In this document: positions 38,700 to 48,368 of the stretch, piece after piece
How the letters are laid out: the number at the start of each line of letters is the position of its first letter
How positions within the stretch are numbered: the stretch's first letter is position 1
From: Mobilitalea sibirica
Lineage (GTDB): Bacteria; Bacillota; Clostridia; Lachnospirales; Lachnospiraceae
Assembly: GCF_015999265.1 (NCBI RefSeq)
Contig: NZ_JAEAGR010000015.1
Span: 1-64,000 of the forward strand
Length of the DNA stretch: 64,000 bases
Direction: 5' to 3'
Notes under the pieces: model-generated
Seen by the model: the letters and a program-made list of their open reading frames with translations, nothing else
Database searches by the model: none
Told to the model about the DNA's origin: nothing
Translations under genes and position numbers: made by a program

Positions 38700-38728
38700 A
38701 TTATATAAAAGTTAACTCTCTTTGATAA
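38700..38728 (-). promoter_or_regulatory. Possible metK promoter
   Basis: Minus strand TATAAT at 38700-38705 with an 18-bp spacer and TTATCA (38724-38729 or nearby); the -35 is weak. Places the start of transcription about 10 bp before the aptamer. Confidence 0.4.
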
Positions 38729-38847
38729 TATAACGAATTCCATAATACGTCAAGGTAATTTTTATTTTATATAACTAGAATATATTTACTTTATTATTCG
38801 TTAAAACCGATAATTGTTTACACAATGGACATATATTTACAAAAAGA

Positions 38848-38876
38848 TTGACTTTTATACATATTTTTCATATACT
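38848..38876 (+). promoter_or_regulatory. Sigma-A promoter of the second HD-GYP gene
   Basis: TTGACT (38848-38853), 17-bp spacer, TATACT (38871-38876) on the plus strand. Confidence 0.65.
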
Positions 38877-38953
38877 GTTTTTATATGCTAAGTTAATAAC
38901 TACATTTGTACTAAATTAATGAATTATCGTGAAAGGAGTGGGGTAATAGCATA

Positions 38954-39019
38954 ATGGATATGCTCTTTGGGTGCTATCATACACCCGAAAGCTTCCTTTG
39001 CCAACAGCCCCTTGCATGA
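38954..39019 (+). CDS. Small upstream ORF (21 aa) overlapping the HD-GYP start
   Basis: An ATG opens a 21-codon reading frame (MDMLFGCYHTPESFLCQQPLA) ending in TGA that overlaps the ATG at 39016 by ATGA. GGAGTGGGG lies 11-15 bases upstream, further than usual. A hairpin GGGTG/CACCC lies inside the frame. It could couple or control translation of the next gene; it could also be chance. Confidence 0.4.
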   Translation: MDMLFGCYHTPESFLCQQPLA

Positions 39020-40107
39020 TCATTATGAAAGCGGCAAAAATTTTAACAGCTCAGGCTGTGCCCGGTATGATAGTAGCTGAGGATGTTTATACAAAAGACC
39101 ATCATCTTGTCATAGCCAAGGATACCACCTTATCAGATAAAATTATTACTCGTTTAGAATTCTACTCAATCACCGATTTATCCGTTCTAACTGATACAAA
39201 TATCATAGAAAAGGAAAACACTATTATTGAAACCACCTTTTATGAAGAAATCAAAAAAAGTGAGGCTTTCAGACGCTTTCATAAAGCATATATCAGTACT
39301 GTAAATGATTTTCAAAACACTTTGAATAATATTGTTACCAACGATAAGGAAATTGATACGGATCATTTATTAACAGATCTGTCAAAGATATTATATCAAT
39401 GTAATACAAATATAGAGTTGTTTAACATGCTCCATTGTATGAGAGAATTTGATGATACCACTTATGTTCATAGTTTAAATGTATCCTTAATATGTAATAT
39501 TATTGGAAAATGGCTGCATTTTAGTCCTGAAGATTTAGAGGTTATAACTCTTTGTGGGCTGCTCCATGATTTAGGTAAGCTTTTAATTCCTTCAGATATT
39601 ATTACAAAACCGGCTAAACTTACACAGGAAGAATATACAACCATTAAGACTCATGCCCTTCGAGGATATAATCTGTTAAAGGACAAGAATATTGATTCCC
39701 GTATTAAAAATGCGGCTCTTATGCACCATGAACGATGTGATGGAAGCGGTTATCCCTATGGCCTTACAAATGAGCACATAGAGCCGTTCGCCAAGCTGGT
39801 TTCTATTGCTGATGTTTATGATGCTATGACCTGTGCACGGGTATACCGAGGTCCTCTATGCCCCTTTGAAGTAGTTAGCATTTTTGAGACTGAGGGTTAT
39901 ACGAAATATGACCCTAAATATATTATGACTTTCTTGGAAGGTATCGTTCAAACCTACATACATAATAATGTTCGTCTAAACGATAAGAAAGAGGGTGAGA
40001 TTGTATTAATCAATCGATTTGAGTTATCACGCCCTGTAGTTAAAGTGAATGATCAATTTATTGATTTATCAAAACACCGAAATCTATATATCGAGTCCTT
40101 AATTTAA
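39016..40107 (+). CDS. HD-GYP domain protein (putative c-di-GMP phosphodiesterase), paralogue
   Basis: About 363 residues from the ATG at 39016 (39025 is an alternative; neither has a clear ribosome binding site of its own). N-terminal segment AAKILTAQAVPGMIVAEDVY matches the paralogue at 13576-14649. HD-GYP motifs are complete: LLHDLGKLLIPSDI and HHERCDGSGYPYG. The two proteins align along their length and both end in a similar tail. Likely cyclic di-GMP hydrolysis; no GGDEF protein is in the window. Confidence 0.88.
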   Translation: MIIMKAAKILTAQAVPGMIVAEDVYTKDHHLVIAKDTTLSDKIITRLEFYSITDLSVLTDTNIIEKENTIIETTFYEEIKKSEAFRRFHKAYISTVNDFQNTLNNIVTNDKEIDTDHLLTDLSKILYQCNTNIELFNMLHCMREFDDTTYVHSLNVSLICNIIGKWLHFSPEDLEVITLCGLLHDLGKLLIPSDIITKPAKLTQEEYTTIKTHALRGYNLLKDKNIDSRIKNAALMHHERCDGSGYPYGLTNEHIEPFAKLVSIADVYDAMTCARVYRGPLCPFEVVSIFETEGYTKYDPKYIMTFLEGIVQTYIHNNVRLNDKKEGEIVLINRFELSRPVVKVNDQFIDLSKHRNLYIESLI

Positions 40108-40161
40108 TATCTAATTAATTGACTGTAGATAAATACAGATAACTTCTTTATTATGAAACTA

Positions 40162-40237
40162 TTATTCTAAACATATAAAAGAGGCTTATTAAGGATTAAA
40201 TATTCCTTAATAAGCCTCTTTTATATGTTTAGAATAA
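40162..40237. terminator. Very long perfect two-way hairpin between HD-GYP gene and murA
   Basis: 34 bp of perfect pairing (40162-40195 with 40204-40237) around an 8-nt loop; contains an AAAAGAGGC/GCCTCTTTT core. It ends 3 bp before the murA stop, so it closes both convergent genes. The length is far beyond an ordinary terminator. Confidence 0.85.
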
Positions 40238-40240
40238 CGA

Positions 40241-41542
40241 TTAACTTACTTTTAGTTTAAATTTTCGAATTGCCTTTGTATCGTTTGAATCGATTTTGGC
40301 CATTGCAGCTCCAAGTTTCTGCATTTTACTCTCAAAATTCTCATAGCCTCGTTCAATAAATTCAACATTCTCAACTATCGTATAACCTTCTGCCATTAAT
40401 CCTGCTATTACCAGTGCAGCTCCGGCACGTAAATCCGGTGCACTTACAACCGCACCCGTAAGTCGTTCTACACCCGTTATAATTGCCGTATTACTTTCTA
40501 CAACCTTAATGGATGCACCCATACGGGTTAACTCATCAACAAATTTAAATCTATTTTCAAAAATACTTTCCGTAACAATACTGGTACCACTGGATATAGA
40601 CAATAAGGTTGTCATCTGTGGTTGCATATCGGTTAAAAACCCTGGATATACTAATGTCTTGACATGGGTATTACCTAATCTTCCATTGGCAATCACTCTA
40701 ACAGCATCATCAAACTCTTCCACTTGAGCACCTATTTCTAAAAGCTTCGCTGTAAATGCCTCTAGATGCTTAGGAATTACATTTTTAATTAAGATATCCC
40801 CTTTTGAAGCTGCTGCCGCGAACATAAAAGTTCCGGCTTCGATTTGATCGGGTATGATTGAATATTCACTGCCATGAAGTTTAGGAACTCCTTTAATACG
40901 GATTACATCCGTTCCTGCTCCTTTAATATTGGCTCCCATGCTATTTAAAAAGTTCGCTACATCCACAACATGTGGTTCTTTCGCTGCGTTTTCGATTACT
41001 GTCTGACCTTCTGCCATACATGCTGCCAGCATTGTATTAATGGTTGCTCCCACACTGGATTCATCGAAATATATATTAGCTCCGGTGAGTTGCTCTGCCT
41101 TACAACAAATCAAACCATGTTCAATCTTTACATCAGAGCCAAGAGCTTCGAATCCTTTTATATGTCTGTCAATCGGCCTGCTACCTATATTACATCCTCC
41201 GGGTAGCGCAACCTGTGCCTTTTTATATTTACCAAGCAAAGCTCCTACCAAATAAAAGAAACCTCTGATTTTTCTTACATAATCAAAATCAACATTAACA
41301 GAATTAATTTTAGCCCCGTTAATTTTGATTGTATTTTTATTAACTCTGTCTACCTTACCGCCTATATCTTCTATCGCTTGTAGCAATACATTTATATCAC
41401 TAATATTAGGAACATTTTCAATTTTTACAGTTTCATCCGTCATAATAGCTGCTGCTATAATTCCAAGCGCAGCATTTTTATAGCCGCCAATTGTAACTTC
41501 TCCAATTAACGGTTTCCCGCCTTTTATTATATATTGCTCCAT
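40241..41542 (-). CDS. murA: UDP-N-acetylglucosamine 1-carboxyvinyltransferase
   Basis: 433 residues. The active-site loop ALPGGCNIGSRPID carries the catalytic cysteine (fosfomycin target) at about residue 117; the NKN-type KNAALGIIAAAIM region at about 20-32 and the C-terminal DLRAGAALVIAGLMAEG are typical. It adds enolpyruvate to UDP-GlcNAc in the first committed step of peptidoglycan synthesis. Start at 41542 after GAGGTGTG. Convergent with the HD-GYP gene. Confidence 0.97.
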   Translation of the reverse strand: MEQYIIKGGKPLIGEVTIGGYKNAALGIIAAAIMTDETVKIENVPNISDINVLLQAIEDIGGKVDRVNKNTIKINGAKINSVNVDFDYVRKIRGFFYLVGALLGKYKKAQVALPGGCNIGSRPIDRHIKGFEALGSDVKIEHGLICCKAEQLTGANIYFDESSVGATINTMLAACMAEGQTVIENAAKEPHVVDVANFLNSMGANIKGAGTDVIRIKGVPKLHGSEYSIIPDQIEAGTFMFAAAASKGDILIKNVIPKHLEAFTAKLLEIGAQVEEFDDAVRVIANGRLGNTHVKTLVYPGFLTDMQPQMTTLLSISSGTSIVTESIFENRFKFVDELTRMGASIKVVESNTAIITGVERLTGAVVSAPDLRAGAALVIAGLMAEGYTIVENVEFIERGYENFESKMQKLGAAMAKIDSNDTKAIRKFKLKVS

Positions 41543-41630
41543 TGCACACCTCATATTTTATCGTACTTTTGTTTGTAAATTTTGCATATAAAATGAGTCA
41601 ATAATTTGTTAAATTTTATCCACCAATTTG

Positions 41631-41658
41631 ATTATACCATAAAGTGTGTGTTTGTAAA
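41631..41658 (-). promoter_or_regulatory. Probable murA promoter
   Basis: Minus strand TTTACA (41653-41658), 16-bp spacer, perfect TATAAT (41631-41636), about 90 bp upstream of the murA start. Confidence 0.55.
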
Positions 41659-41925
41659 TTGTTTTTTGTAAAAACATATGCATTTTAATACACGATAATT
41701 CTCCATATTCTACCATTTTGTTCATCTCCTTTTTCTTTTTATATTTATATTTTAAGTAGCTTGATGTTTAATATTCGTACATAGGTTTGATTCTATAGAG
41801 GTAATTATTTTACGGTTTACCATCTGTAATTTCAAATCCATTATTAATATTTATTCGATTTATTACCAGAGTATCCTATGATTTGTCGAATTGTAGTCAC
41901 AAAAATTGTCATTTGTTCAAAATTG

Positions 41926-41953
41926 TTGAACTTTTTAGAAAACATGTTATAAT
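41926..41953 (+). promoter_or_regulatory. Promoter of the Ig-like protein gene
   Basis: Plus strand TTGAAC (41926-41931), 16-bp spacer, perfect TATAAT (41948-41953). The rest of the 450-bp gap between murA and this gene is AT-rich with no other feature seen. Confidence 0.65.
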
Positions 41954-41991
41954 TAAATTAAACAACTAGCATATAAATGGAGGTGAGTCTA

Positions 41992-42333
41992 ATGGCATCC
42001 AAATTTATTACAATAGAATCTGTTTCAGGCGGAGAAAAAAACCGGGTAAAGCAAGATTTAAAATTTAAAACCAATAATTTTGTATGGAGAATTAAATTTA
42101 CTGCTCCACTCAATCCCACTACCGTTAATAACAAAAATCTATATGTGACATCCCTAAATATGGCCCCTTTGAAAACAAATATTCGATACGACACAGTAAA
42201 CAATTATATTGAAATTGAACCGTTGGAACCATATACAAAAAACGAATCTTACCTTTTACATGTAACCAACAATGTGATGTCAAAGAAAGGACAAAAGCTT
42301 CCCAATGATATTACCATACAATTTAAAGTGTGA
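41992..42333 (+). CDS. Small Ig-like (SbsA/Big_5-type) domain protein
   Basis: 113 residues. One beta-sandwich domain: VWRIKFTAPLNPTTVNNKNLYV, ... EIEPLEPYTKNESYLLHVTNNVMSKKGQKL resembles the SbsA-Ig-like domain of surface proteins, here in small stand-alone form without a signal peptide. GGAGGTGA lies before the ATG at 41992. Its last 11 bp overlap the end of the convergent ATPase gene. Function unknown. Confidence 0.7.
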   Translation: MASKFITIESVSGGEKNRVKQDLKFKTNNFVWRIKFTAPLNPTTVNNKNLYVTSLNMAPLKTNIRYDTVNNYIEIEPLEPYTKNESYLLHVTNNVMSKKGQKLPNDITIQFKV

Positions 42334-44110
42334 CCGGTAAATCTTCCGGATAGATCCATTGCAGATTGGCTTCACCAAGTCTACCTTCTGTTACCAGACT
42401 TGTTAACTGCTTACCCAATCTTTGATCAGAGGCTGAAATAGAAGACATTATTAGCTGTTGTATTTTATAAAGCTGTATCTCCGGTTTCATCTGATTCGTA
42501 ATTTCATAAACCAGATCTCTTATTACCGTTTGTGTCTGAGGATGCAAACGGTATTCTTGTAACCGAAAGCCTGCATATACAATACGTAATAGATCTTCTT
42601 TGGTGTAACTTGGTAAATGAATTCTGTTTTTAAATAAATCCATTAATTTCGGACATTCTCTAAACAGCTTATTCATATTTTTTTTGTTTTCCTCAAAAAC
42701 AACTGCAATCTCACCATCTAAATACTCAATTAATTCTAATAATTTATCAATTGCCGGTTTCTTTAACTCGCTGGCTTGTTCAATTACTACGCAGCAATCT
42801 CTTAGAGCGTCCTTCTTTTGCATGAGGTCAATCTTGTTTAAACTATCCGCAGATATTTTAGCTACTTTGGGTGATTTCAGTTTACCAATTCGGTTTAAAA
42901 AGACAGAGATATCTTTCGCAAGAGTTGTTTTTCCGGAACCAGCTGCCCCCGTTATAATCATAAGGGTTGTCTTTGTTTGTTGATCCAATATGATCTCTAT
43001 ACTTTTGACTAGTTGCTTTTTAATTGCCTTAACCGGAAGAAAGTTGCCAAACACTTCTTTCAGCTCAATACTTAAATCCTCGGAAAGCTTTTCCAAGAAC
43101 AGATCATCCTCATCCATATTCTCTTCTTCAAGGAGACGATAAAGTTCATCCTCGACTTCCAGTTCCGCCAGTTCTTTATTCGTAACCAGACCAGTATTAT
43201 ACTGCTTTTCCTCCGACCTACCTTCTCCAACCATATCCTTTTGCAAATCAGAAGCCATGATATCCCTAACATCTTTTTTTATACTCTCTGGTAATATGGA
43301 TTCGTTCAACTCGTTTGTATCATCTACATAAAACGAATGATCCTCATACATAAGATTTTGTTCATCTTTATCAGTTTCCTGTTCGAAAGCATTATCGCTG
43401 TCAGACCTGTTTTGATACAGCTCCTCTTCGTTCGAATTCTTATCAGAATCACCAAATTCTTGATTTTCTTCGGTTTTACTATGATGCGTCTCCTCTGAGG
43501 CTCTTTTTTTTAGCCCTTCAATGATTTCCTCTTTATCTGCTTCACCTAAGTAGTATGCTTTTAGAATTCTCGCCTTTTCTACATAGCTTCCTTCACCAAA
43601 CCATAGTATTATGTCAGAACATTCCTTAATACATTCTTTCTCCATGCCTGCCTTGTAATATAGCTTAGCCAGTTCATAGGCCCACTGCTCCATATATTCA
43701 GTTTCTTTCAGAGTTTTCAGTGTTTCAATTAAAACGTCGTATGGTTTTCCCAGTAATTTATCAATTTTATAACGTAATATGTATTTATAGAAATCCTTTG
43801 GAGCAATTTTTTCATATTCCTCAAGATATCGGATGGCATCGTCCGTATTTTTTCGTTTAATACATACCCACACCAACTGATATAAAACTTTTCTAAGTTT
43901 CGATTTATGATAAATTTTAAGAAGCAGTTCATAGGCTTCCTCATATCTTTCATTATAAATAAACACTTCAGCCATAAGACTCATATCTGAGGTGTTTTTT
44001 ACCTTCTTTAATTCCAATGTATCCAGAATTATCTGTGCGGATGTGTAATCCCCCTCCTGAACCCGTTTTTTTATCTCTTCTGTTTTTACAATTATTTCAT
44101 AGCTTCCCAT
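42323..44110 (-). CDS. TPR-like helical repeats with C-terminal P-loop ATPase
   Basis: 595 residues. The N-terminal 190 residues are helical repeats of TPR type (YEEAYELLLKIYHKSK...). An acidic low-complexity linker (about 205-330) leads to a P-loop ATPase: Walker A GAAGSGKTTLAKDI (about 383-396). The Walker B position reads CCVVIEQASEL, with E-Q instead of D-E, so ATP hydrolysis may be impaired. No family was recognised; it resembles lineage-specific Lachnospiraceae proteins. GGAGG before the ATG; followed by the ABC ATPase gene on the same strand upstream. Confidence 0.65.
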   Translation of the reverse strand: MGSYEIIVKTEEIKKRVQEGDYTSAQIILDTLELKKVKNTSDMSLMAEVFIYNERYEEAYELLLKIYHKSKLRKVLYQLVWVCIKRKNTDDAIRYLEEYEKIAPKDFYKYILRYKIDKLLGKPYDVLIETLKTLKETEYMEQWAYELAKLYYKAGMEKECIKECSDIILWFGEGSYVEKARILKAYYLGEADKEEIIEGLKKRASEETHHSKTEENQEFGDSDKNSNEEELYQNRSDSDNAFEQETDKDEQNLMYEDHSFYVDDTNELNESILPESIKKDVRDIMASDLQKDMVGEGRSEEKQYNTGLVTNKELAELEVEDELYRLLEEENMDEDDLFLEKLSEDLSIELKEVFGNFLPVKAIKKQLVKSIEIILDQQTKTTLMIITGAAGSGKTTLAKDISVFLNRIGKLKSPKVAKISADSLNKIDLMQKKDALRDCCVVIEQASELKKPAIDKLLELIEYLDGEIAVVFEENKKNMNKLFRECPKLMDLFKNRIHLPSYTKEDLLRIVYAGFRLQEYRLHPQTQTVIRDLVYEITNQMKPEIQLYKIQQLIMSSISASDQRLGKQLTSLVTEGRLGEANLQWIYPEDLPVTL

Positions 44111-44258
44111 GTTTTATACCTCCATTCGTTTGTATAGAAACAAACGTAAAATAACTATGAAAGTGCCCCTTTTGTGTTTTATTTTGTTTTAACCAAAATC
44201 CTACTTTTGGTATATTCTATAAAAGTTAAGGTTTTGTATTACATACAGACTACTTATA

Positions 44259-44981
44259 CTAGGCCTGTGAATTTTGTGTTATCTCTAAATACAGTTGTTC
44301 TAAACTTTTACTCTTATCTAATAGCTGCTTTATCTCACCGAAAAGAATACATTTTCCTCTGTCGATAATACATATCTTGTCACAGATTTTTTCCATTTCC
44401 TCCATATAGTGACCGGTATAAATTACACTGGTACCCTGTCTTTTTAATTCATTGATTGCCAATAGTATTTGATTTCGAGATTCCACATCGAGACCGACCG
44501 TTGGCTCATCCATAATAACAAGATTCGGGTTATGAAGAAGTGCTGCACCTATGTTCACCCTTCGTTTCATTCCCCCTGAATAACTATTTACTCTTTTATT
44601 TAAAATTTCATCCGTAATATTAATTGTTGTACACACTTCATGTATTCGTTGTTTTAAGTGAATACCTCTAACATGATTGGCTCTGCCCCAAAACCTTAAA
44701 TTATCCCTCCCGGTTAAGGAAGGATATAAAGCTGTTTCCTGCGGCACATATCCAAGATTTTTTCTCATGATTTTAGGGTTTTTAACGATATCCTGTCCTT
44801 CATAAAAGATATTTCCGCTATCCGGTTTGCTTAGTGTAGCTATCATTGAAATTGTGGTTGATTTTCCAGCACCGTTGGCTCCAATTAAACCTAATACTTC
44901 ACCTTTATCAACCCAAAAAGAGATTCCATCGACTGCTTTATTATTGTTATAATATTTTTTAACATTGATTAATTCCAGCAC
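44259..44981 (-). CDS. ABC transporter ATPase, orphan
   Basis: 240 residues. Walker A GANGAGKST (about 36-44), signature YSGGMKRRVNIGAALL (about 134-149), Walker B LVIMDEPTVGLD (about 153-164), H-loop YTGHYMEE. It looks like the ATPase of drug or ABC-2-type exporters. No permease is adjacent, so its membrane partner must be elsewhere or missing. GTG start at 44981 after GGAGG; a TTG at 44996 includes that site. Confidence 0.85.
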   Translation of the reverse strand: MLELINVKKYYNNNKAVDGISFWVDKGEVLGLIGANGAGKSTTISMIATLSKPDSGNIFYEGQDIVKNPKIMRKNLGYVPQETALYPSLTGRDNLRFWGRANHVRGIHLKQRIHEVCTTINITDEILNKRVNSYSGGMKRRVNIGAALLHNPNLVIMDEPTVGLDVESRNQILLAINELKRQGTSVIYTGHYMEEMEKICDKICIIDRGKCILFGEIKQLLDKSKSLEQLYLEITQNSQA

Positions 44982-45322
44982 CCGAAGCTCCTCCAAAAAA
45001 GAACGAATTGAACTTTATTACTTAACTTCTATACTACCATCTGTATCCTGATTCTACAAGTACCATACATGTATTTTTTTGTAACAATATAGAAAATATC
45101 AAGATTTTATTATGAATAGAATGAACAGTCTTTCTTAAAAATTACTTGACATAAGAAAAGACGAAACATAGAATTCCCTACGCCCAATGGATAGACATAT
45201 TACCGATTTATTTACTGATTTTATTCCCTTCTTATCAGATAAACAGATCTATGAAATATGTTCTTGCTAAGTGAATCCTATTTTCCGTCTTATTAATATC
45301 CTTTATTATAACCGTTATTTTG
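44982..45322. other. Intergenic region with a plus-strand promoter and tiny ORF
   Basis: TTGACA (45146-45151), 17-bp spacer, TAGAAT (45169-45174) form a near-perfect promoter on the plus strand, pointing at a 27-codon frame starting ATG at 45187 (MDRHITDLFTDFIPFLSDK...) and ending 45270. No ribosome binding site precedes it. It could drive a short peptide, an antisense transcript to the neighbouring genes, or be chance. Confidence 0.4.
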
Positions 45323-47656
45323 TTATCGGTCCAAATAATAGTTTAGCGTATCAATCAGTTCCTTCGTCAGTTCAATCTGATCTTTATTTAGCATACGGTG
45401 TCTTGCTTCAATATCCCTGATTTTTTTCTGTCTGTCTTTTATAAATCTAGCCATAGCTTCTTCAAACATTGGTTGATGTATAAGTTTATCACGGATTTCT
45501 TTAGAGAATGGGCAATAAGTTGCCATTATCTCTCTGACCGGTTTATTTAGTTTAATCGCTCCTCTTGATTCGTATTTTATCCACTGTTCATAATCAAGAA
45601 CAAAAACTTCTCTACTACTGTTCCGGCCCTTTTGAATTTGCAATTTTATTTTTTCTTTCTTTTCTTCGGATAACTCTTTGTTTTTACGATAAAACTGTAG
45701 ATAATCCGAGTACTCTGAAGTAAGGGATTTATGTTTAATATCATTCCACGCCGTGCCTTCAATCGTTCTGCACATCTCCCACCGAAATCTTCCAAAAATC
45801 CGAGTGAGTATTGCGGTTAATCCGTATTCACAAAAGCTCGGCAGAAGAAAACGTCCACAACTATCTCTTTTTCTGCCTGTGATATCCTGCCACATAACTC
45901 CGTTCATCCCCACGACTGGCATAAGAATAATATCCGGATATACCGTTTTTATTATATATTCTTTTACAATATTATTCTCTTTACTTGAATAAAGAACCTC
46001 TCTGTCGAATATGGAATAATCGATATTCAATAATTCATTCATTGCATTAATTACTTTAACACCGGTAACCAATATCTTTTCTAAATCGTTGGTTATCGTA
46101 TCTTTATATAATATCGGTACAAAGGTACTTATTTGCCCATTAGTAGTTCTGTTGTTATATCGGAACATATTCTGGATTTCATACTCCAATTTCCGTAATC
46201 TATCTTCTGACCATTCTCTGACATCTCTTTCTGTCAATTTACCCTGTTTTTTTAAAGTCAGTAGCATATCCGGATACTCTAAGTCGAATTCATTCTTAGA
46301 GGGTTCCTTCTTACCTTCATATATCAGCGTCAACCAATCTTTTATATTATATATGTTGTAGGAAGTATCTACGCGAGTATCCTCTAAATTATATAGATTT
46401 AAAAGCTGTTCCTTCGTTAACAGGCGCTCATCCGCATAACCGTACTTTAAAAACAGGTCAACGATCTTCGGTATCTCGTTTGCACTATAGGCTTTTAAGA
46501 ATACTGCTAGATATAATTCATAGTAGTTATCCGTTAACTGCTTACGAATTAATCTTGTATTATCATCAGTCGCCATCCTATCTTTTAAATTAATAAATTC
46601 ACGGATGTTTGCTTCCATTTCCTTTGCTCTGTCCTGTGAAATTTCAGCAAATCCTATAATCTTTTGAAATGAATTCTCCATTTCTGATAATATCTTTGAG
46701 GAAGTATCCTCTGCTTCATTTTTATCCTCGTATCGCGAATTATTCTGACCCTTTTTATCCGTAAGTAAAATGTGATAAGCTTCTTCCATACCTTTTCTGT
46801 TCACTGACAACTTGTACCCTAGCTTACGATCATAAAGCTTTTCTACCTTATTAATCTCTTCAATCACATTATCCATGGTATCAACAATATCGCTATTGTC
46901 TCCTCCGGCATGACTCACCTCGATTGCAAGGAATGCAATTAACTGGTATATACATGTATTGCTGTCATTCACCAGGCAGTCGGCCATAATAGCTAGCTCC
47001 TTAGACAGTTCCTTTAATACGCCAATCAATTGATTTATAACATCCACCTGTTCTTCAATTTGATAAATTGTAATACTATTTCCATGAGAGTAAAACGACT
47101 TAATTACTTCCATAGGTAAGCGATGACATTCTTTATAATACTCAATTCTGTTTCTAATCAATTCTATATCATATTCCGTTTCAGATAAAGCCTCTATCAT
47201 CTCTGAGGTCCGAGCCTCATAGCCCAGCTTTTTTGCATACTTCCTATAATCTGAATAATTGTCGGTGATAAATCTACAAAGATTCGTTCTGTGTTTTATC
47301 ACATCCTGATATATCTGATCAAGTTCAAAAATAATCTTGTTTAATGAGGCTACCATAAACCCATTGTATTCCTTGTTTGATGAAATGATTGACTCTAAAT
47401 CCTCTACCCTGTTTAGAGTAAATACAAATACAATACTATCATCCTGTGCGGTATAGGTACTTTGATATGTTCCAAAATACAAATCGTTTAACCCCAGAAA
47501 TGTTCCGGAGTTTAATAAAATCTTTGCTCCGTTATTATGTAATATTACCCGTCCTTTTATTAAAAGTACAATACTGAGAACCGGATCACCTTCTTTAAAA
47601 ATAACGGTTCCTTTTGCTAACTGATTCACTGTATTGGGATTAATCTTCCATTCCAT
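45323..47656 (-). CDS. Cyclic-nucleotide-binding-fold protein of unknown function
   Basis: 777 residues. The N-terminal 100 residues form a cNMP-binding (cAMP-receptor-like) barrel: GTVIFKEGDPVLSIVLLIKG and ILLNSGTFLGLNDLYFG. The rest (about 110-777) is mostly helical and acidic, with one short hydrophobic run near 600, and no known domain. GAGCGG site before the ATG. Probably a lineage-specific regulator or scaffold; function unknown. It is the last of a minus-strand trio with the ABC ATPase and the TPR-ATPase. Confidence 0.65.
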   Translation of the reverse strand: MEWKINPNTVNQLAKGTVIFKEGDPVLSIVLLIKGRVILHNNGAKILLNSGTFLGLNDLYFGTYQSTYTAQDDSIVFVFTLNRVEDLESIISSNKEYNGFMVASLNKIIFELDQIYQDVIKHRTNLCRFITDNYSDYRKYAKKLGYEARTSEMIEALSETEYDIELIRNRIEYYKECHRLPMEVIKSFYSHGNSITIYQIEEQVDVINQLIGVLKELSKELAIMADCLVNDSNTCIYQLIAFLAIEVSHAGGDNSDIVDTMDNVIEEINKVEKLYDRKLGYKLSVNRKGMEEAYHILLTDKKGQNNSRYEDKNEAEDTSSKILSEMENSFQKIIGFAEISQDRAKEMEANIREFINLKDRMATDDNTRLIRKQLTDNYYELYLAVFLKAYSANEIPKIVDLFLKYGYADERLLTKEQLLNLYNLEDTRVDTSYNIYNIKDWLTLIYEGKKEPSKNEFDLEYPDMLLTLKKQGKLTERDVREWSEDRLRKLEYEIQNMFRYNNRTTNGQISTFVPILYKDTITNDLEKILVTGVKVINAMNELLNIDYSIFDREVLYSSKENNIVKEYIIKTVYPDIILMPVVGMNGVMWQDITGRKRDSCGRFLLPSFCEYGLTAILTRIFGRFRWEMCRTIEGTAWNDIKHKSLTSEYSDYLQFYRKNKELSEEKKEKIKLQIQKGRNSSREVFVLDYEQWIKYESRGAIKLNKPVREIMATYCPFSKEIRDKLIHQPMFEEAMARFIKDRQKKIRDIEARHRMLNKDQIELTKELIDTLNYYLDR

Positions 47657-47876
47657 ATATTACCGCTCCCGTCCATTGTAATATGAGACACCAGTATAAT
47701 ATTTTTCGTTACAATATATTGATATTCAAATTGATATGTTAAAACAATATATTGTGTTATGAAGATACACAGCACCTTTGCTGCTCTTATTCTATTATAT
47801 AACAAAAACCATATAACCAAAAGAGTTAATTGTCACCTTTTGCAGAATTAGGATAAAATTCTTAATTGAATTTGCC
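47657..47876. other. Upstream region of the cyclic-nucleotide-fold gene
   Basis: AT-rich sequence with repeated ATATTG-type runs; no feature beyond a likely promoter was resolved. Confidence 0.3.
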
Positions 47877-47913
47877 TAAAAAGCGGGTTATTGAGTTTCC
47901 TCAATAACCCGCT
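47877..47913 (-). terminator. Terminator of the SRP RNA
   Basis: A 14-bp perfect stem AGCGGGTTATTGAG/CTCAATAACCCGCT (47882-47895, 47900-47913) with a 4-nt loop and T5 on the minus strand. Confidence 0.85.
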
Positions 47914-48002
47914 ATCTCATATATTCGTTTTCTATACAACAAACTCAATCATTTAATTCAAATCAATCGTTTTACGACATCCTGCTATTTATATTATTAA
48001 TT

Positions 48003-48264
48003 CCGTGCGTTCTGCTTTGAATGCCTACCATAAGCGTTACCTTTACAGTTAACTCGGTCCAGGCAGCCTCACGGCACACAAGAGCTTTTGCTTAGTGCTG
48101 CTTCATTCCTGACCTGACACGGTTCACAAATTCCTGTTGCGTAAGACCCAGACGTCAACATCACTTATAAAGGGCAGCCCTACAGTAAGTCACCCTGGGC
48201 AGAACATCACCCCTGCTGTAGCGGATTGCAGGTACAGGGCACCGCTATCTCCCCGGCTGCACGG
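48003..48264 (-). ncRNA. ffs: Signal recognition particle RNA (large, Bacillus-type)
   Basis: About 262 nt with self-complementary ends (CCGTGCAGCC ... GAACGCACGG). The domain IV hairpin is recognisable: GTGTCAGGTCAGGAATGAAG followed by CAGCACTAAG, which binds Ffh. The Alu-like domain lies at the 5' end. The order tadA, ffs in this orientation is common in Firmicutes and strengthens the call. Terminator follows. Confidence 0.93.
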
Positions 48265-48368
48265 AAATCTTTTGACAAAATTATACGTAGCCTTTTGCTA
48301 TAATTTCAAATATATATTTAGTTTAGCAAAAAGCTGTATGCCAAGTATATAGCTTTTCGATAGGAATG

